Below, one piece after another: positions 9,892-19,409 of a stretch of DNA of 64,000 nt. The position numbers and the translations under genes were made by a program. Under the pieces are notes generated by a model that was not told the DNA's origin, made no database searches, and saw nothing but the letters and a program-made list of their open reading frames with translations. How positions within the stretch are numbered: the first letter of the stretch is position 1; each line of letters starts with the position of its first letter. The DNA is taken from the NCBI GenBank assembly GCA_017403125.1, contig JAFQOR010000020.1:62001-126000 (forward strand), in the 5' to 3' direction. The DNA comes from Alistipes sp. GTDB taxonomy: Bacteria > Bacteroidota > Bacteroidia > Bacteroidales > Rikenellaceae.

Positions 9892-11127
9892 ATGGGTTCC
9901 ACGATAGCCATAATAGCCGTTATGCTGATATTCTCGGCGTTCTTTTCAGGTATGGAGATTGCCTATTTGAGTCGCAATCGTCTGCGTGAAGAGATTGACC
10001 GCAAGCAGAGCCCCATGTTCAACCGCATTGCCGAGCTCTTTTCGCGTAACGCGAGCAACTATATTACAACGATTTTGGTGGGTAATAACATTGCGCTCGT
10101 TATCTACTCGATGTATATGGCGGTGTTGCTCGAAGAACTGTTCCAGATGGAGAATGCTCTGCTCGTATCTATCATTTCGACCATCATCATACTCTTCATC
10201 GGAGAGTATATTCCGAAGTCGGTTGTTAGGCGCAACCCCAACTTCTACTATACGTTCTTCGCCCCTATAATCTATATTCTATATATCGTACTATACCCCA
10301 TATCGCGTCTGACGACCTTCATCTCTTATGGTCTTATTCGCCTTACGGGACGACGTATAGAGCAGCGTGTGGAGCCTACGGAGTTCAACCGCGACGACCT
10401 CGCATCGCTTGTCGAGGCCGATAATGTCGAGGTGCAGCAGGAGGATGAGGAGGATATAAAACTCTTTCAGAATGCCCTCGACTTTGCCGACCTGCGTGTG
10501 CGTGACTGCATGGTGCCACGTGTCGATGTCGAGGCTGTGGAGCTCGATACATCCATCGAGGAGCTTACAGGGCGCTTTGTCGAGAGCCGCTTCTCGCGTA
10601 TCTTCGTATGGCACGACTCCATAGACAACATCATCGGATATGTCAATTCCAAGAGTCTGTTCGAGAGACCTACGGACATCTCCGACATCCTGATTAAGAC
10701 TATCTACGTTGCCGAGACTATGCCCTTGCAGTCGATGCTCGAAACCTTCACGAAGCGTCGTGCCTCGATAGCTGTTGTCATCGACGAGTTTGGTGGCACG
10801 GCGGGTATCATATCGTTGGAGGATGTCTTGGAGCAGATATTTGGCGAGATTGAGGATGAGCACGATGTGCAGGAGATGGTAGAGAGGAGCGTGGGCAAGG
10901 ACGAGTGGATATTCTCCACGCGCTTGGAGGTAGAGTATCTCAACGAGAAGTACAACCTCGACATCGAGGAGCGAGATGAGTACGATACGCTTGCCGGCTA
11001 TATCATTGCCGAGCATGGCGGCATCCCGCAGCAGGGCGAGGAGCTGAAAATCAATAACTTCACAATACGTATTCTGCGCCGTGTGCAATCGCGATTGGAG
11101 CTTGTACAGCTCCGTCGCAACGACTAA
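9892..11127 (+). CDS. CNNM/CBS-domain membrane protein (hemolysin/CorC family)
   Basis: A 411-aa protein. Residues 1-150 form the CNNM membrane domain (FFSGMEIAYLSRNRL, then ILVGNNIALVIYS and further hydrophobic segments). Residues 190-320 hold a CBS pair introduced by DLRVRDCMVPR and containing IAVVIDEFGGTAGIISLEDV, and the end is a CorC/HlyC domain. Related proteins are linked to Mg2+/Co2+ efflux or, as GldE, to gliding-machinery stability. In Bacteroidetes this gene commonly lies between lptC and a PpiD-like gene, as here. Function beyond family is inferred. A second CNNM gene is at 34.5 kb. Confidence 0.85.
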   Translation: MGSTIAIIAVMLIFSAFFSGMEIAYLSRNRLREEIDRKQSPMFNRIAELFSRNASNYITTILVGNNIALVIYSMYMAVLLEELFQMENALLVSIISTIIILFIGEYIPKSVVRRNPNFYYTFFAPIIYILYIVLYPISRLTTFISYGLIRLTGRRIEQRVEPTEFNRDDLASLVEADNVEVQQEDEEDIKLFQNALDFADLRVRDCMVPRVDVEAVELDTSIEELTGRFVESRFSRIFVWHDSIDNIIGYVNSKSLFERPTDISDILIKTIYVAETMPLQSMLETFTKRRASIAVVIDEFGGTAGIISLEDVLEQIFGEIEDEHDVQEMVERSVGKDEWIFSTRLEVEYLNEKYNLDIEERDEYDTLAGYIIAEHGGIPQQGEELKINNFTIRILRRVQSRLELVQLRRND

Positions 11128-11234
11128 TGTGCCGCATGGTGTGGAATTAAAACTCCTCGCAAAGGATGCGATTAGGGCTATATTTTTCGCCCCGCGCAGC
11201 TGCAAAAAGGTATGATAATGAAAAAAGCTCTCCC

Positions 11235-11270
11235 TTTTTGGTGTTGTTTGACAAAAATTTACTACCTTTG
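11235..11270 (+). promoter_or_regulatory. Candidate Bacteroidetes promoter for the PpiD-like gene
   Basis: A -7 box TACCTTTG at 11263-11270 has TTTTTG at 11235-11240 upstream with a slightly long 22-base spacer. It stands 51 bases before the ATG at 11322. Confidence 0.5.
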
Positions 11271-11321
11271 GAGGCTTAAAAGTGAATGAAAGCAAAATAA
11301 TTAAAAAAATAATAACACGTT

Positions 11322-13304
11322 ATGGCAACATTAAACACTCTTCGAACCAAGTACGGTATCGTCCTTTCGATTGTTATCGCACTTGTGCTTCTTGCATTTA
11401 TTCTTGGCGACCAGCTTGGCTATCGTCAGGGCGAGGTCGCCTATGACGACCCCACAGTGATGGTTATCGATGGTCAGCCCGTTTTGGCATCGGAGTATTC
11501 AAAGGTACGTGAGCAGGTAGCTTACGCCGACCACGCGAAGGCCGATGTTTACAGAATGTACTTCGGCATGGACAACATGGCTATGAACGAGGATGCTATC
11601 GCAGCAACAGCGTCAGACATCGTTCTCTACGACAAGGCTATGGCTCCGTCATTCAAGCAGTTGGCAATCAACGTCTATCAGAACGAGATTGACAACATCA
11701 TCGCCATGCAGACCGAGACGCGCGCTTCGCAGCTCTTGCAGCAGGGTGCCGATGCCGACGTTGTAACATCGATTATCTACGGCGAGATGGCAATGCCTAT
11801 GCTCATTGCCGAGCAGCAGATTGCAGCCGACAAGTTCCAGACCATCGCTTCGGCAGGTCACTACCTCAATAAGTTGGAGGTTGAGCAGATGCTTCGTGAG
11901 GAGGGTTACAGCTACGCAGGTCGTTACATCGAGGTTCCTTATAGCTCGGTACAGATTCCTGCCGACGCAATTTCGGAGGAGGAGATTGCCGCATACTACG
12001 AGGCTCACCGCGTAGAGAACGAGAACTTCGGCAACCGCACCTTGACCTACGTATCTATTCCTCGTGTAGCTTCTGCCGAGGATAAGGCAGCTGCACAGGT
12101 TGAGGCTGACGCCTTTGCCAATGCCGTAGCTACGGGTGTCGAGGACCTCGAAAGCGAGGCAAGCAAGGTCTTGGCTGACTACACCGTAACGTACCGTGAC
12201 GCAGCATCTCTCGACGAGGCAGAGCGCACGGCGTTCGACGAGAAGGGTTATACCGAGCTCGCTTACCAGAACGAGGCGTGGACCATGTCTATCCTCTTGG
12301 ACGAGATTACCACAGCCGAGAGCTTCGATGTTGAGTATGCAGTGTTGCCCTCGCAGAGCGAGGCTGATGCAGTTGTCGAGGAGCTCAATGGCAATGGTGG
12401 CGACTTCGCAGCGTTGGAGATTCCCGTTGCTACCTTCAACGAGACTGTGGTTGTTGCCGATATCGACGAGAGCTTGGTTGAGAACTTCGCAGGTCGCGAG
12501 GTTGGCGACATCTTCGCATACCGCGCAGGTGCCAACTTCATCGTAGCCAAGGTTAATGCTGTGGGCGACGTTAAGGATTTCGTATGCGTAGCCGACTTCA
12601 AGAAGGAGCTTCGTCCGAGCGCCGAGACTTTGAGCGACATCAACAGCAAGGTTGAGGAGCTTATGGCAAATGTGGGTAACACTGTCGAGAGCTTCAATGA
12701 GGCAGTTATCGCTGCCGGCTACCAGCCCAAGCAGGGCTTGGTACGTCGCCAGAACACTATGCAGCGTGGCGTAGATGGCATCATGGGCTCACGTAACATG
12801 GCTATCTGGGCCTACGACGCTAACATCGGCGACAAGACCAGCATGGTACTCAACGAGAATAGCTACATCGCTATGGTGACATCTATCGACGAGAACGAGT
12901 ACGAGATGCGTGACGACAGCGCTATCAAGCGCGAGCTTCGTCTCGATAAGCAGTATGCTGCTGCTTCTGCAAACCTCACCTCTATCGACGCTGTGCCTGC
13001 AAATGGCGAGTTGAAGGAGTTTGCCGATATTACCGCTACATCTATCGACTTGGAGCCCACGTTGGTTAGCGCCATCGTAGCCTCACGTGAGGCAGGCAAG
13101 GCTGTTAAGGTTCGTGGCGATGCCGCTGCATACCTCCTCGTTGTTGATGCAATCAATGGCGACGAGATTAGCGCAGAGACTATTGCCGAGGAGCGTCAGC
13201 CCTTGACAGATTCTTACAATGTGGCAGCCGAGATGCAGGGTACCATCATCTCATTGCTCAACAGCATCGAGATTGATGATATGCGTGGCGTAAACACCCT
13301 CTAA
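11322..13304 (+). CDS. PpiD/SurA-like peptidyl-prolyl isomerase, membrane-anchored
   Basis: A 660-aa periplasmic foldase anchored by one N-terminal membrane segment (residues 12-28, VLSIVIALVLLAFILGD). A SurA_N-like helical region follows and the middle and end contain parvulin-like stretches. The N-terminus MATLNTLRTKYG is characteristic of the Bacteroidetes PpiD-like family. It would assist folding of outer membrane or secreted proteins. Whether the rotamase domain is active cannot be judged by eye. A rho-independent terminator follows at 13354. Confidence 0.82.
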   Translation: MATLNTLRTKYGIVLSIVIALVLLAFILGDQLGYRQGEVAYDDPTVMVIDGQPVLASEYSKVREQVAYADHAKADVYRMYFGMDNMAMNEDAIAATASDIVLYDKAMAPSFKQLAINVYQNEIDNIIAMQTETRASQLLQQGADADVVTSIIYGEMAMPMLIAEQQIAADKFQTIASAGHYLNKLEVEQMLREEGYSYAGRYIEVPYSSVQIPADAISEEEIAAYYEAHRVENENFGNRTLTYVSIPRVASAEDKAAAQVEADAFANAVATGVEDLESEASKVLADYTVTYRDAASLDEAERTAFDEKGYTELAYQNEAWTMSILLDEITTAESFDVEYAVLPSQSEADAVVEELNGNGGDFAALEIPVATFNETVVVADIDESLVENFAGREVGDIFAYRAGANFIVAKVNAVGDVKDFVCVADFKKELRPSAETLSDINSKVEELMANVGNTVESFNEAVIAAGYQPKQGLVRRQNTMQRGVDGIMGSRNMAIWAYDANIGDKTSMVLNENSYIAMVTSIDENEYEMRDDSAIKRELRLDKQYAAASANLTSIDAVPANGELKEFADITATSIDLEPTLVSAIVASREAGKAVKVRGDAAAYLLVVDAINGDEISAETIAEERQPLTDSYNVAAEMQGTIISLLNSIEIDDMRGVNTL

Positions 13305-13353
13305 TTCGGGGTGCCCGCGTTGGGCGCAAATAGAGGATACACATATTAGGGTA

Positions 13354-13390
13354 GCGGGGTGGACCATGGGTCTGCCCCGCACTGTTTTTT
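13354..13390 (+). terminator. Rho-independent terminator after the PpiD-like gene
   Basis: GCGGGG at 13354-13359 and CCCCGC at 13375-13380 flank an inner GGACC/GGTC stem, followed by ACTGTTTTTT. Confidence 0.8.
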
Positions 13391-13441
13391 GGGAAGTTAT
13401 AGAAAGACCATCACAACTATCGGTGGCGCAGGCAAGATAAG

Positions 13442-13575
13442 AGCGTTAGAGTGGTTAGGGAGGGGATTAGGGCGATTAGGGAAGTTAGGGAGATTAGGGA
13501 TAATAATATAGTATCCATCCTCTAAACTCATTGAATTTCTATGCTCCTAAATTTCCTCTCTCCCAACTGCTTCTT
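13442..13575. repeat. 9-bp-period TTAGGG palindromic repeat, copy 1
   Basis: The left arm (about 13450-13502) consists of 9-base units ending in TTAGGG (ggattaggg, cgattaggg, aagttaggg, agattaggg). The right arm (about 13517-13575) is a degenerate inverted copy rich in CCTAAA/CCTCTAA. The same pattern recurs at 33584-33624 and 52415-52560. Confidence 0.7.
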
Positions 13576-13588
13576 GCCTCTAACATTG

Positions 13589-13614
13589 CACGGGTATTAA
13601 AAATAATACCCGTG
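13589..13614. repeat. GGGTATT hairpin, isolated copy
   Basis: CACGGGTATT at 13589 pairs with AATACCCGTG ending at 13614 around an A-rich loop. This is the unit that forms arrays at 45893-46003 and 47321-47606, here in inverted orientation. Confidence 0.7.
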
Positions 13615-13659
13615 CTGTTGTTTTCAGGGTAGATTTGGGGCCGGGAGTCGTGCGTATGG

Positions 13660-13775
13660 CGTTGCCGCTTGATTGGCGTTACTGCTTGATTGGCGCGCTT
13701 TGTGTTTGACGTCGGAGCGATGCCTCTTGAATGGCGGGCTTGCTCCTTTGATGGCGCAGCTGGCGCAGCATGTTT
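13660..13775. repeat. GCTTTGCTTGGCGG-type degenerate cluster, copy 1
   Basis: Degenerate units such as 'cttgattggcg', 'cttgaatggcg' and 'tttgatggcgcagctggcgc' lie directly before an 11-bp array. Related clusters occur at 42270-42315, 45490-45785 and 50208-50305, and an inverted fragment at 36368-36410. The open frame through it (13690-13899) is not credible as a gene. Confidence 0.55.
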
Positions 13776-13784
13776 TCCCTTTCG

Positions 13785-13845
13785 CTACTCTTTAACTACT
13801 CTTTTGCTACTCTTTTGCTACCCTTTTGCTACTCTTTTGCTACCC
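13785..13845. repeat. 11-bp tandem repeat (CTACTCTTTTG), copy 1
   Basis: Five consecutive 11-base units from 13785 (ctactctttaa, ctactcttttg twice, ctacccttttg, ctactcttttg) plus a partial ctaccc. A C9 tract follows at 13857-13865. Equivalent arrays are at 42342-42400 and 45807-45870. Confidence 0.85.
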
Positions 13846-13925
13846 TTCCCTCCCTTCCCCCCCCCGACAAGAAGAGCATATCATATTGAAATAAAATGAC
13901 CTAATTTGAAATTTTTGGCAAAAAA

Positions 13926-13959
13926 TTTGGAGGGGGGGGGGAATTTTTTATTATATTTG
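13926..13959 (+). promoter_or_regulatory. Promoter with a poly-G spacer before the 211-aa membrane protein gene
   Basis: TTTG at 13926-13929 and TATATTTG at 13952-13959 form a Bacteroidetes-type promoter. The 22-base spacer contains ten consecutive G (13932-13941). A small GGTCT/AGACC hairpin (13971-13985) lies in the leader. Confidence 0.65.
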
Positions 13960-14043
13960 TATTCGGAACTGGTCTGAAATAGACCATGACAGAGCAAACT
14001 CTTATAAACATTTTATATTAACCTTAACAAACTTATTATCATT

Positions 14044-14679
14044 ATGAACAGTTGGAAAGAGGCCACTGGTTGGCTTTACAAGTCGGTTCTTATCTCTGCT
14101 TTGGCAGGTATTATTGGTGCTGTTGCAGCAGTATTCTCGGTGTTCAATACCGTTTCGAACGCTGCGGGCGCTGCTGCGAAGGGTCACGGTGGCGACGCTC
14201 TTCAAGCAGTATCTGACGGTGCAAACACACTCGACACCATCACCCTTATCACAGGTATTGTGTCAATTGCATGTACTGTTATTTTCTTGGTTTACATCAC
14301 AAAGCTTATCGACTTGGTAAATGCTGCCGATAAGGATGCTGTTTCGAAGATTCGCTTGGCAAACGTTATCGCTATTGTTGGCTCAATCTTCGTAGCATTT
14401 GTTCCCTCACTCGGTATCGTTGCTTTCATTATCAACGTTGTTGCATGGGTTATCCTCTTCATGGCTTATGGTAGCTTGAAGAACTCTTCAACTTTCCCCG
14501 CAGAGGCAGCAAAGGGTATGGGCAGACTTCGCACAGCGATGATTCTCTCGATTATCGGTGCTTTGATAGCTCTTATTCCTTTCATCGGTTTCATCGGCGG
14601 TCTTGTTTCGTTGTTCGCATTCATCTGGAACATCCTCGGCTGGAAGCGCGTTGCTAACTCGGATGCTCCTGCTTGCTAA
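14044..14679 (+). CDS. Small polytopic inner membrane protein, unknown function
   Basis: A 211-aa protein with about five hydrophobic helices (near residues 15-35, 75-95, 110-130, 133-150, 170-195). A Gly/Ala-rich, charged loop follows the first helix. No family motif is recognised. It has its own promoter with a poly-G spacer and its own terminator, so it is a single-gene unit. Base composition matches the core genome. Confidence 0.7.
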   Translation: MNSWKEATGWLYKSVLISALAGIIGAVAAVFSVFNTVSNAAGAAAKGHGGDALQAVSDGANTLDTITLITGIVSIACTVIFLVYITKLIDLVNAADKDAVSKIRLANVIAIVGSIFVAFVPSLGIVAFIINVVAWVILFMAYGSLKNSSTFPAEAAKGMGRLRTAMILSIIGALIALIPFIGFIGGLVSLFAFIWNILGWKRVANSDAPAC

Positions 14680-14705
14680 TTAGCAGATAAATATTTGATT
14701 AAATA

Positions 14706-14743
14706 GAGTGGCTGGTTAGTGGAGAGTTATCCACCAGCCACTC
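14706..14743 (+). terminator. Hairpin after the 211-aa membrane protein gene
   Basis: GAGTGGCTGG at 14706-14715 pairs exactly with CCAGCCACTC at 14734-14743, with an inner GTGGA/TCCAC stem. There is no strong T-run. Confidence 0.6.
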
Positions 14744-14773
14744 GTTGTATAGACTTAATTTATTGTAGATTCT

Positions 14774-15718
14774 ATGAAACGGTTTTTTATAATGCTCGTT
14801 TCTATCTTGGGTGTAGCGTGTGGCTCGAACGAGGGTACGCCCGACGTAATTGTCGAAACACCATTAGATAACGAGGATTTTGTGTTAGTCGAGAACCAGA
14901 CAAAAGATCTATGTGGCTTGCGTTTTTCGGACCAAATAAAGGAGTGGTATCCCGAGTTGTTGAACGTGGAGCTTATCCCTGTGGCGTATAAGGATATCGA
15001 GGTTCTCTATGGCGACCATAGCTATGTCGAGATAAAGGCTACGGGTGCAGATGGTCTAATAAGCTTCATACGTGCAGGCCTTGATTATCGTACCTGTACG
15101 TCGGAGTATGTCGTAGCTGCAACGTGTGATAAAATCGAGCTATGTCGATTGAGTGAGTACTCTAACGGTGAGAACTTTTACATGCTTACCGATAGCAATG
15201 GTGTTAGATTGATACGTGTGAACCCTCGTTATTATTCTGCGGGGGAGTTCGGCACAATTAAGAGCTATGGACCATACGAGCAGATTGTCTATAGCTACGA
15301 TGATAACCCGTATAGCTACCTATTTAAGCAGGGTGGTAAGTATGGTGTTGCCGAGATGGAGTATGGCTTCCAGAAGGATAGTGTAGTGGTAGATGCTATC
15401 TTCGACGAGATTATCATGTATAATATGGTTGGTTCGTTTCACAACTATTTCCACCCCGATCTTGGATTCTACGGATCAGATTATATGGGTGGTGATTTCT
15501 TCCTTATTAAGCAGACCGACGGCAGCTATATGATGACAACGGGAGATAAGGATATGAAGTCGTTGTGCAAGCTCTCTGCCGACGAGGTTGCTTTGATACG
15601 TTCGGAGGCGGGTGTTGCAGATGATGCACTCCTCGTCGCTACATCGTTCTTCCCCGAGAATCGTACTTGTGAGCTATACAACGCAGGTAAGAAAATATCT
15701 GCACGTTTCTGGTTCTAA
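14774..15718 (+). CDS. Lipoprotein of unknown function
   Basis: A 314-aa protein with a short lipoprotein signal (MKRFFIMLVSILGVAC; lipid-bearing Cys at residue 16). The body is rich in Tyr, Asp and Glu. Phrases such as YLFKQGGKYGVAE and VDAIFDEII resemble WG-repeat or 'KxGKYGvi' proteins that form beta-rich surface domains; only one such unit is clear. It is followed 42 bases later by another small lipoprotein gene. Confidence 0.65.
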   Translation: MKRFFIMLVSILGVACGSNEGTPDVIVETPLDNEDFVLVENQTKDLCGLRFSDQIKEWYPELLNVELIPVAYKDIEVLYGDHSYVEIKATGADGLISFIRAGLDYRTCTSEYVVAATCDKIELCRLSEYSNGENFYMLTDSNGVRLIRVNPRYYSAGEFGTIKSYGPYEQIVYSYDDNPYSYLFKQGGKYGVAEMEYGFQKDSVVVDAIFDEIIMYNMVGSFHNYFHPDLGFYGSDYMGGDFFLIKQTDGSYMMTTGDKDMKSLCKLSADEVALIRSEAGVADDALLVATSFFPENRTCELYNAGKKISARFWF

Positions 15719-15760
15719 CATGCCGATATGTACAAATTAAATTATTTAAAGTTCAATGCT

Positions 15761-16108
15761 ATGAAAAAGATTTTACTTATGTTTGCCGTGTGTGCTATGT
15801 TCGTTGCATGCGGCGGTGAGAAGAAAGCGCAGACCATCGAGGAGCGTTGCGATGAGTATGCAAAGGTGACAGCGGAACTGACAAACGCAGCCGATGAGAT
15901 TTCATATGGCAGAAAAAAGGTTGATTATTGCGCAGATCCAGCCTATCAAGACCTTAAACAGCGCTGTGAGACTACTATTGAAGAGTTTAAGAGCTGGTGC
16001 AGTTCACTGCCCTCGGAGGATCGGAAGAGGGTTATGGATTATCTGTTAGTTGCACGTGACAAATACCCCATTCCGGCACATCCTGGCGACTTCCCGGCAT
16101 ATTATTAG
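15761..16108 (+). CDS. Small lipoprotein of unknown function
   Basis: A 115-aa protein beginning MKKILLMFAVCAMFVACGG (lipobox Cys at residue 17). The mature part is about 95 residues, mostly helical and charged, with three further Cys. The frame is open from ATG 15728; 15761 is chosen because it places the signal peptide at the N-terminus. Confidence 0.65.
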   Translation: MKKILLMFAVCAMFVACGGEKKAQTIEERCDEYAKVTAELTNAADEISYGRKKVDYCADPAYQDLKQRCETTIEEFKSWCSSLPSEDRKRVMDYLLVARDKYPIPAHPGDFPAYY

Positions 16109-16170
16109 TGGAGAGCTTCTATCTCTATCTGAATTATAGGAGATAGTGGCTTCGGAAAACATCTATCAGC

Positions 16171-16219
16171 AAGTTAAGAGCCTGCCTAACAACAAAGAGT
16201 TAGGGCAGGCTCTTAACTT
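16171..16219. terminator. Bidirectional hairpin between convergent genes
   Basis: AAGTTAAGAGCCTGCC at 16171-16186 pairs perfectly with its complement at 16204-16219. It separates the small lipoprotein gene from the end of speA on the other strand. Confidence 0.8.
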
Positions 16220-16243
16220 ATTACCATAGTGTGGAAATGACTC

Positions 16244-18145
16244 TTAATACTCGCTTTCGAGGTAGGTGTAGCCATAGAGCCCCGAGCGGTAGTTCGAGAT
16301 AAACTCCTTGCCCTCCTCCAATGTGATGACGCCACTCTTTACCGACTTGCTCACCCACACCTCTATGGCGCGTACCATGCGCTTGTGGTCGAACTGAACA
16401 TAGTCCAAGACGTCGGCAATGGTCTCGCCCTCGATAATCTTGTCGATAACATATTCGTTGTTCTTGATGGTGATATGCACGGCGTTGGTGTCGCCAAAGA
16501 GGTTGTGCATGTCACCCAAAATCTCCTGATATGCACCCACAAGGAAGACTCCTATGTAGTAGGGCTCGCCGTCGCGTAGCTTGTGTACGGGGAGGTGGTG
16601 GGCATGGTTTGCCGTAGATATGAAGTGGTCGATACGTCCATCCGAGTCGCAGGTTATATCCTGAATCGTAGCGTCGCACGTGGGCTTCTCGTTGAGGCGC
16701 GAGAGCGGCATAACCGGGAATATCTGGTCTATGGCCCATGAGTCGGGCAACGACTGGAAGAGCGAGAAGTTGCAGAAGTACTTGTCGGGCAACGAGCGCG
16801 ATATAGAGCGCAGCTCCTCGGGGGCATGCTTGCTCTTGGCAACGATGGCATTCACCTCGCGCGCGATAGACCAGAAGAGGCGCTCCACGAGTGCGCGTGT
16901 CTCCAAATCGACAAGACCGATGTTGAAGAGCTCCAACGCATCTTCGCGTGCCTGCAACGCATCGTGCCACATCTCTATAAGGCGGTTCGGATTGAGGTTG
17001 TTCCATATGTCGTAGAGGTCGCGGACGAGCTCGTGGGCATCGTCGGTTATCTCCTCATGCTCGCCAAAGGCGGGAAGACGTGTGCTTGCCAGAGCCTCGA
17101 AGATAAGTATCGAGTGGTGTGCCGTGAGCGAGCGTCCCGACTCGATGATGAGGTTGGGCTGCTCCAAGTCGTTCTTCTTGCATATATCCACGACCGAATA
17201 TACGGCGTCGTTCACATACTCCTGAATAGAGTAGTTTATGCTGTTGCCGCTCACCGACGACTGTGTGCCGTCGTAGTTCACGCCGAGACCTCCGCCAATA
17301 TCCACAAAGTCGATGTTGTAGCCACTCTTGCGCAGCTGCGCATAGAACTGCGTAGCCTCTTTCAGGGCGGTCTTAATGCGGCGTATGTTCGTTACCTGAC
17401 TGCCTATGTGGAAGTGTATGAGCTTGAAGCAGTCGGTCATATCCTCCCTCTTCAACAGACCCAAGGCGTCGATAAGCTCCGATGAGTTAAGACCAAACTT
17501 GCTCACGTCGCCTCCCGACTCCTCCCACTTGCCGCTACCCGAGCTTGCAAGCTTTATGCGTATGCCGATGTTGGGCTTGATGTTCATGCGCTTCGAGAGC
17601 GTGGCTATGGTCTTCAACTCGCGCATCTTCTCCACAACGAGGAATATCTTGCGTCCCATCTTGTGCGCCAGCAAGGCGAGCTTGATGTAGCTCTCGTCCT
17701 TATATCCGTTACAGATAATCATCGAGTTGTTGTCGAAGTTGAGCGACAGCACGGCATGCAGCTCCGGCTTCGAGCCTGCCTCCAAACCCACGTTATAGTT
17801 GTTGGCGTGGCTTATAAGCTCCTCGACTACGGGGTGCATCTGGTTTACCTTGATGGGATAGACAATGTAGCTCTCGGCGCCATACTCATACTCCTTGGCA
17901 GCGCGTTCGAAGCACTTCGATATCTTGGCTATGCGGTTGTGCAGTATGTCGGGGAAACGCAACAGCAACGGTAGCGATACGTCGTGCAGTTGCAACTCGT
18001 CCATAAGTACCCGAAGGTCGATTTCGGGACCACCCTCCTTGGGGCATACCACCACGTTGCCGTTGGCATTTATCGAGAAGTAATCCTTGCCCCAGCTGTT
18101 TATGTTGTACAACTCCATCGAGTCTTCTACTTTCCACTTTCTCAT
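16244..18145 (-). CDS. speA: Biosynthetic arginine decarboxylase
   Basis: A 633-aa PLP enzyme that converts arginine to agmatine. It has the alanine-racemase-fold PLP lysine in YPIKVNQ (Lys99), HFHIGSQ and DIGGGLGV for phosphate binding, and C-terminal conserved blocks. The length matches the bacterial SpeA family (about 630-660). It is the last gene of a minus-strand run speB, carboxynorspermidine synthase, nspC, speA, 97 bases after nspC, and supplies the agmatine that the first gene's product hydrolyses. Confidence 0.95.
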   Translation of the reverse strand: MRKWKVEDSMELYNINSWGKDYFSINANGNVVVCPKEGGPEIDLRVLMDELQLHDVSLPLLLRFPDILHNRIAKISKCFERAAKEYEYGAESYIVYPIKVNQMHPVVEELISHANNYNVGLEAGSKPELHAVLSLNFDNNSMIICNGYKDESYIKLALLAHKMGRKIFLVVEKMRELKTIATLSKRMNIKPNIGIRIKLASSGSGKWEESGGDVSKFGLNSSELIDALGLLKREDMTDCFKLIHFHIGSQVTNIRRIKTALKEATQFYAQLRKSGYNIDFVDIGGGLGVNYDGTQSSVSGNSINYSIQEYVNDAVYSVVDICKKNDLEQPNLIIESGRSLTAHHSILIFEALASTRLPAFGEHEEITDDAHELVRDLYDIWNNLNPNRLIEMWHDALQAREDALELFNIGLVDLETRALVERLFWSIAREVNAIVAKSKHAPEELRSISRSLPDKYFCNFSLFQSLPDSWAIDQIFPVMPLSRLNEKPTCDATIQDITCDSDGRIDHFISTANHAHHLPVHKLRDGEPYYIGVFLVGAYQEILGDMHNLFGDTNAVHITIKNNEYVIDKIIEGETIADVLDYVQFDHKRMVRAIEVWVSKSVKSGVITLEEGKEFISNYRSGLYGYTYLESEY

Positions 18146-18242
18146 TTTCCGAAAATAAAAGGTGTGTTAGGTTTTAAGTAGGTTCTATAAATTAGTAGAT
18201 GAGTAATTCGTAGGTGGAATGGGTTTGGTTGCTATCTTGCGG

Positions 18243-19409
18243 CTATCCCATGCGGTTTTTATAGTCGTCGTAGCCGAAACGGCGCAGACAACAAAAGCCA
18301 CTCTCGGGGTCGTATATCACGATGTCGGGGTGCGTCACGCCGTTGAACATCGTGGTCTTGACCATGGTGTAGTGTATCATATCGCGAAAGACAACCCTCT
18401 CGCCCACCTGTGGCGTGTGACCGTCGTCGAATGACCAGCCACCCATCATGTCGCCGGCGAGGCACGAGTTGCCACCTATCCACCACTCCTCTTCGTTAGC
18501 CTTCGGGTCGTGCATGCCCACAATCTGTGGTTTGTAGGGCATCTCCAAGCAGTCGGGCATGTGACATGCCACCGATGTGTTGAGCATCAGCGTGTTGCGG
18601 TTGCCATTGCGTACTATGTCCTCCACACGTGCTACCAACACGCCCGTATCCCACGTGAAGGCGCTGCCCGGTTCGAGTATGACGCGCAGGTGGGGATAAC
18701 GACTCTTGAACGAGCGCAATATCTCGATAAGCTCCTTGCGGTCGTAGTCGCGATGTGTCATCAGGTGGCCTCCACCGAAGTTTATCCACTGTAACCTATC
18801 GAAGAGGTGCGAAAAACGCTCCTCCAAAGCTTGTAGCGTAGCCTCCAAATCCTCGGGGCGCGACTCGCACAACGAGTGGAAGTGCAGCCCCTCGATGCCG
18901 TCGGGGAGCGACGGCAGGTCGCACGACCTTATGCCGAGCCTCGACTGCGGTATGCAGGGGTTGTAGAGGTCGGTGGCGACGGTGCTGTATTCGGGATTTA
19001 CTCGCAAACCGCAAGATACACCGAGCTCGTGGGCACGAGCACCATATTTGGCATACTGCGCAAGCGAGTTGAAGGTTATGTGCGAGCTACACTTCAAGAG
19101 CTCCTCAATCTCCTCCTCGACATATACCGGGGCGTAGGTGTGTACCCTCTCGCCCATCTTCTCCTCCACGAGTTTCGCCTCGCTCAACGAACTTGCCGTA
19201 GCGCCGTCGCTATGCTCTTTGAGCGTAGCAAAGAGGTGCCATGTGGCATTTGCCTTCAAGGCGACTATAACCTCGACGCCGGCACCCTTGCGCACCTCGT
19301 CGATGAGGCGCAGGTTCTCCATGAGCATCGAGCGGTGGACGACATATGCCGGAGTGGGAATCCCCGAAAGGTCCCACTCACGAAGCATACTATCCTTATC
19401 CATCATCAT
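18243..19409 (-). CDS. nspC: Carboxynorspermidine/carboxyspermidine decarboxylase
   Basis: A 388-aa fold-type III PLP decarboxylase that removes CO2 from carboxyspermidine to give spermidine. Visible are the PLP-lysine region VIVALKANATW, the family phrase PAYVVHRSMLMENL, LHFHSLCE, NFGGGH, EPGSAFTWDTG and a C-terminal region. Its start overlaps the stop of the upstream synthase gene by 4 bases (ATGA), showing coupling. NspC and its partner replace the AdoMet-dependent SpeD/SpeE route, neither of which is seen here. Confidence 0.94.
   Translation of the reverse strand: MMMDKDSMLREWDLSGIPTPAYVVHRSMLMENLRLIDEVRKGAGVEVIVALKANATWHLFATLKEHSDGATASSLSEAKLVEEKMGERVHTYAPVYVEEEIEELLKCSSHITFNSLAQYAKYGARAHELGVSCGLRVNPEYSTVATDLYNPCIPQSRLGIRSCDLPSLPDGIEGLHFHSLCESRPEDLEATLQALEERFSHLFDRLQWINFGGGHLMTHRDYDRKELIEILRSFKSRYPHLRVILEPGSAFTWDTGVLVARVEDIVRNGNRNTLMLNTSVACHMPDCLEMPYKPQIVGMHDPKANEEEWWIGGNSCLAGDMMGGWSFDDGHTPQVGERVVFRDMIHYTMVKTTMFNGVTHPDIVIYDPESGFCCLRRFGYDDYKNRMG

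Noticed and set aside
13690-13899. 69-aa ORF through the first repeat cluster and 11-bp array
   Set aside because: Repeat-derived low-complexity sequence with no start context.
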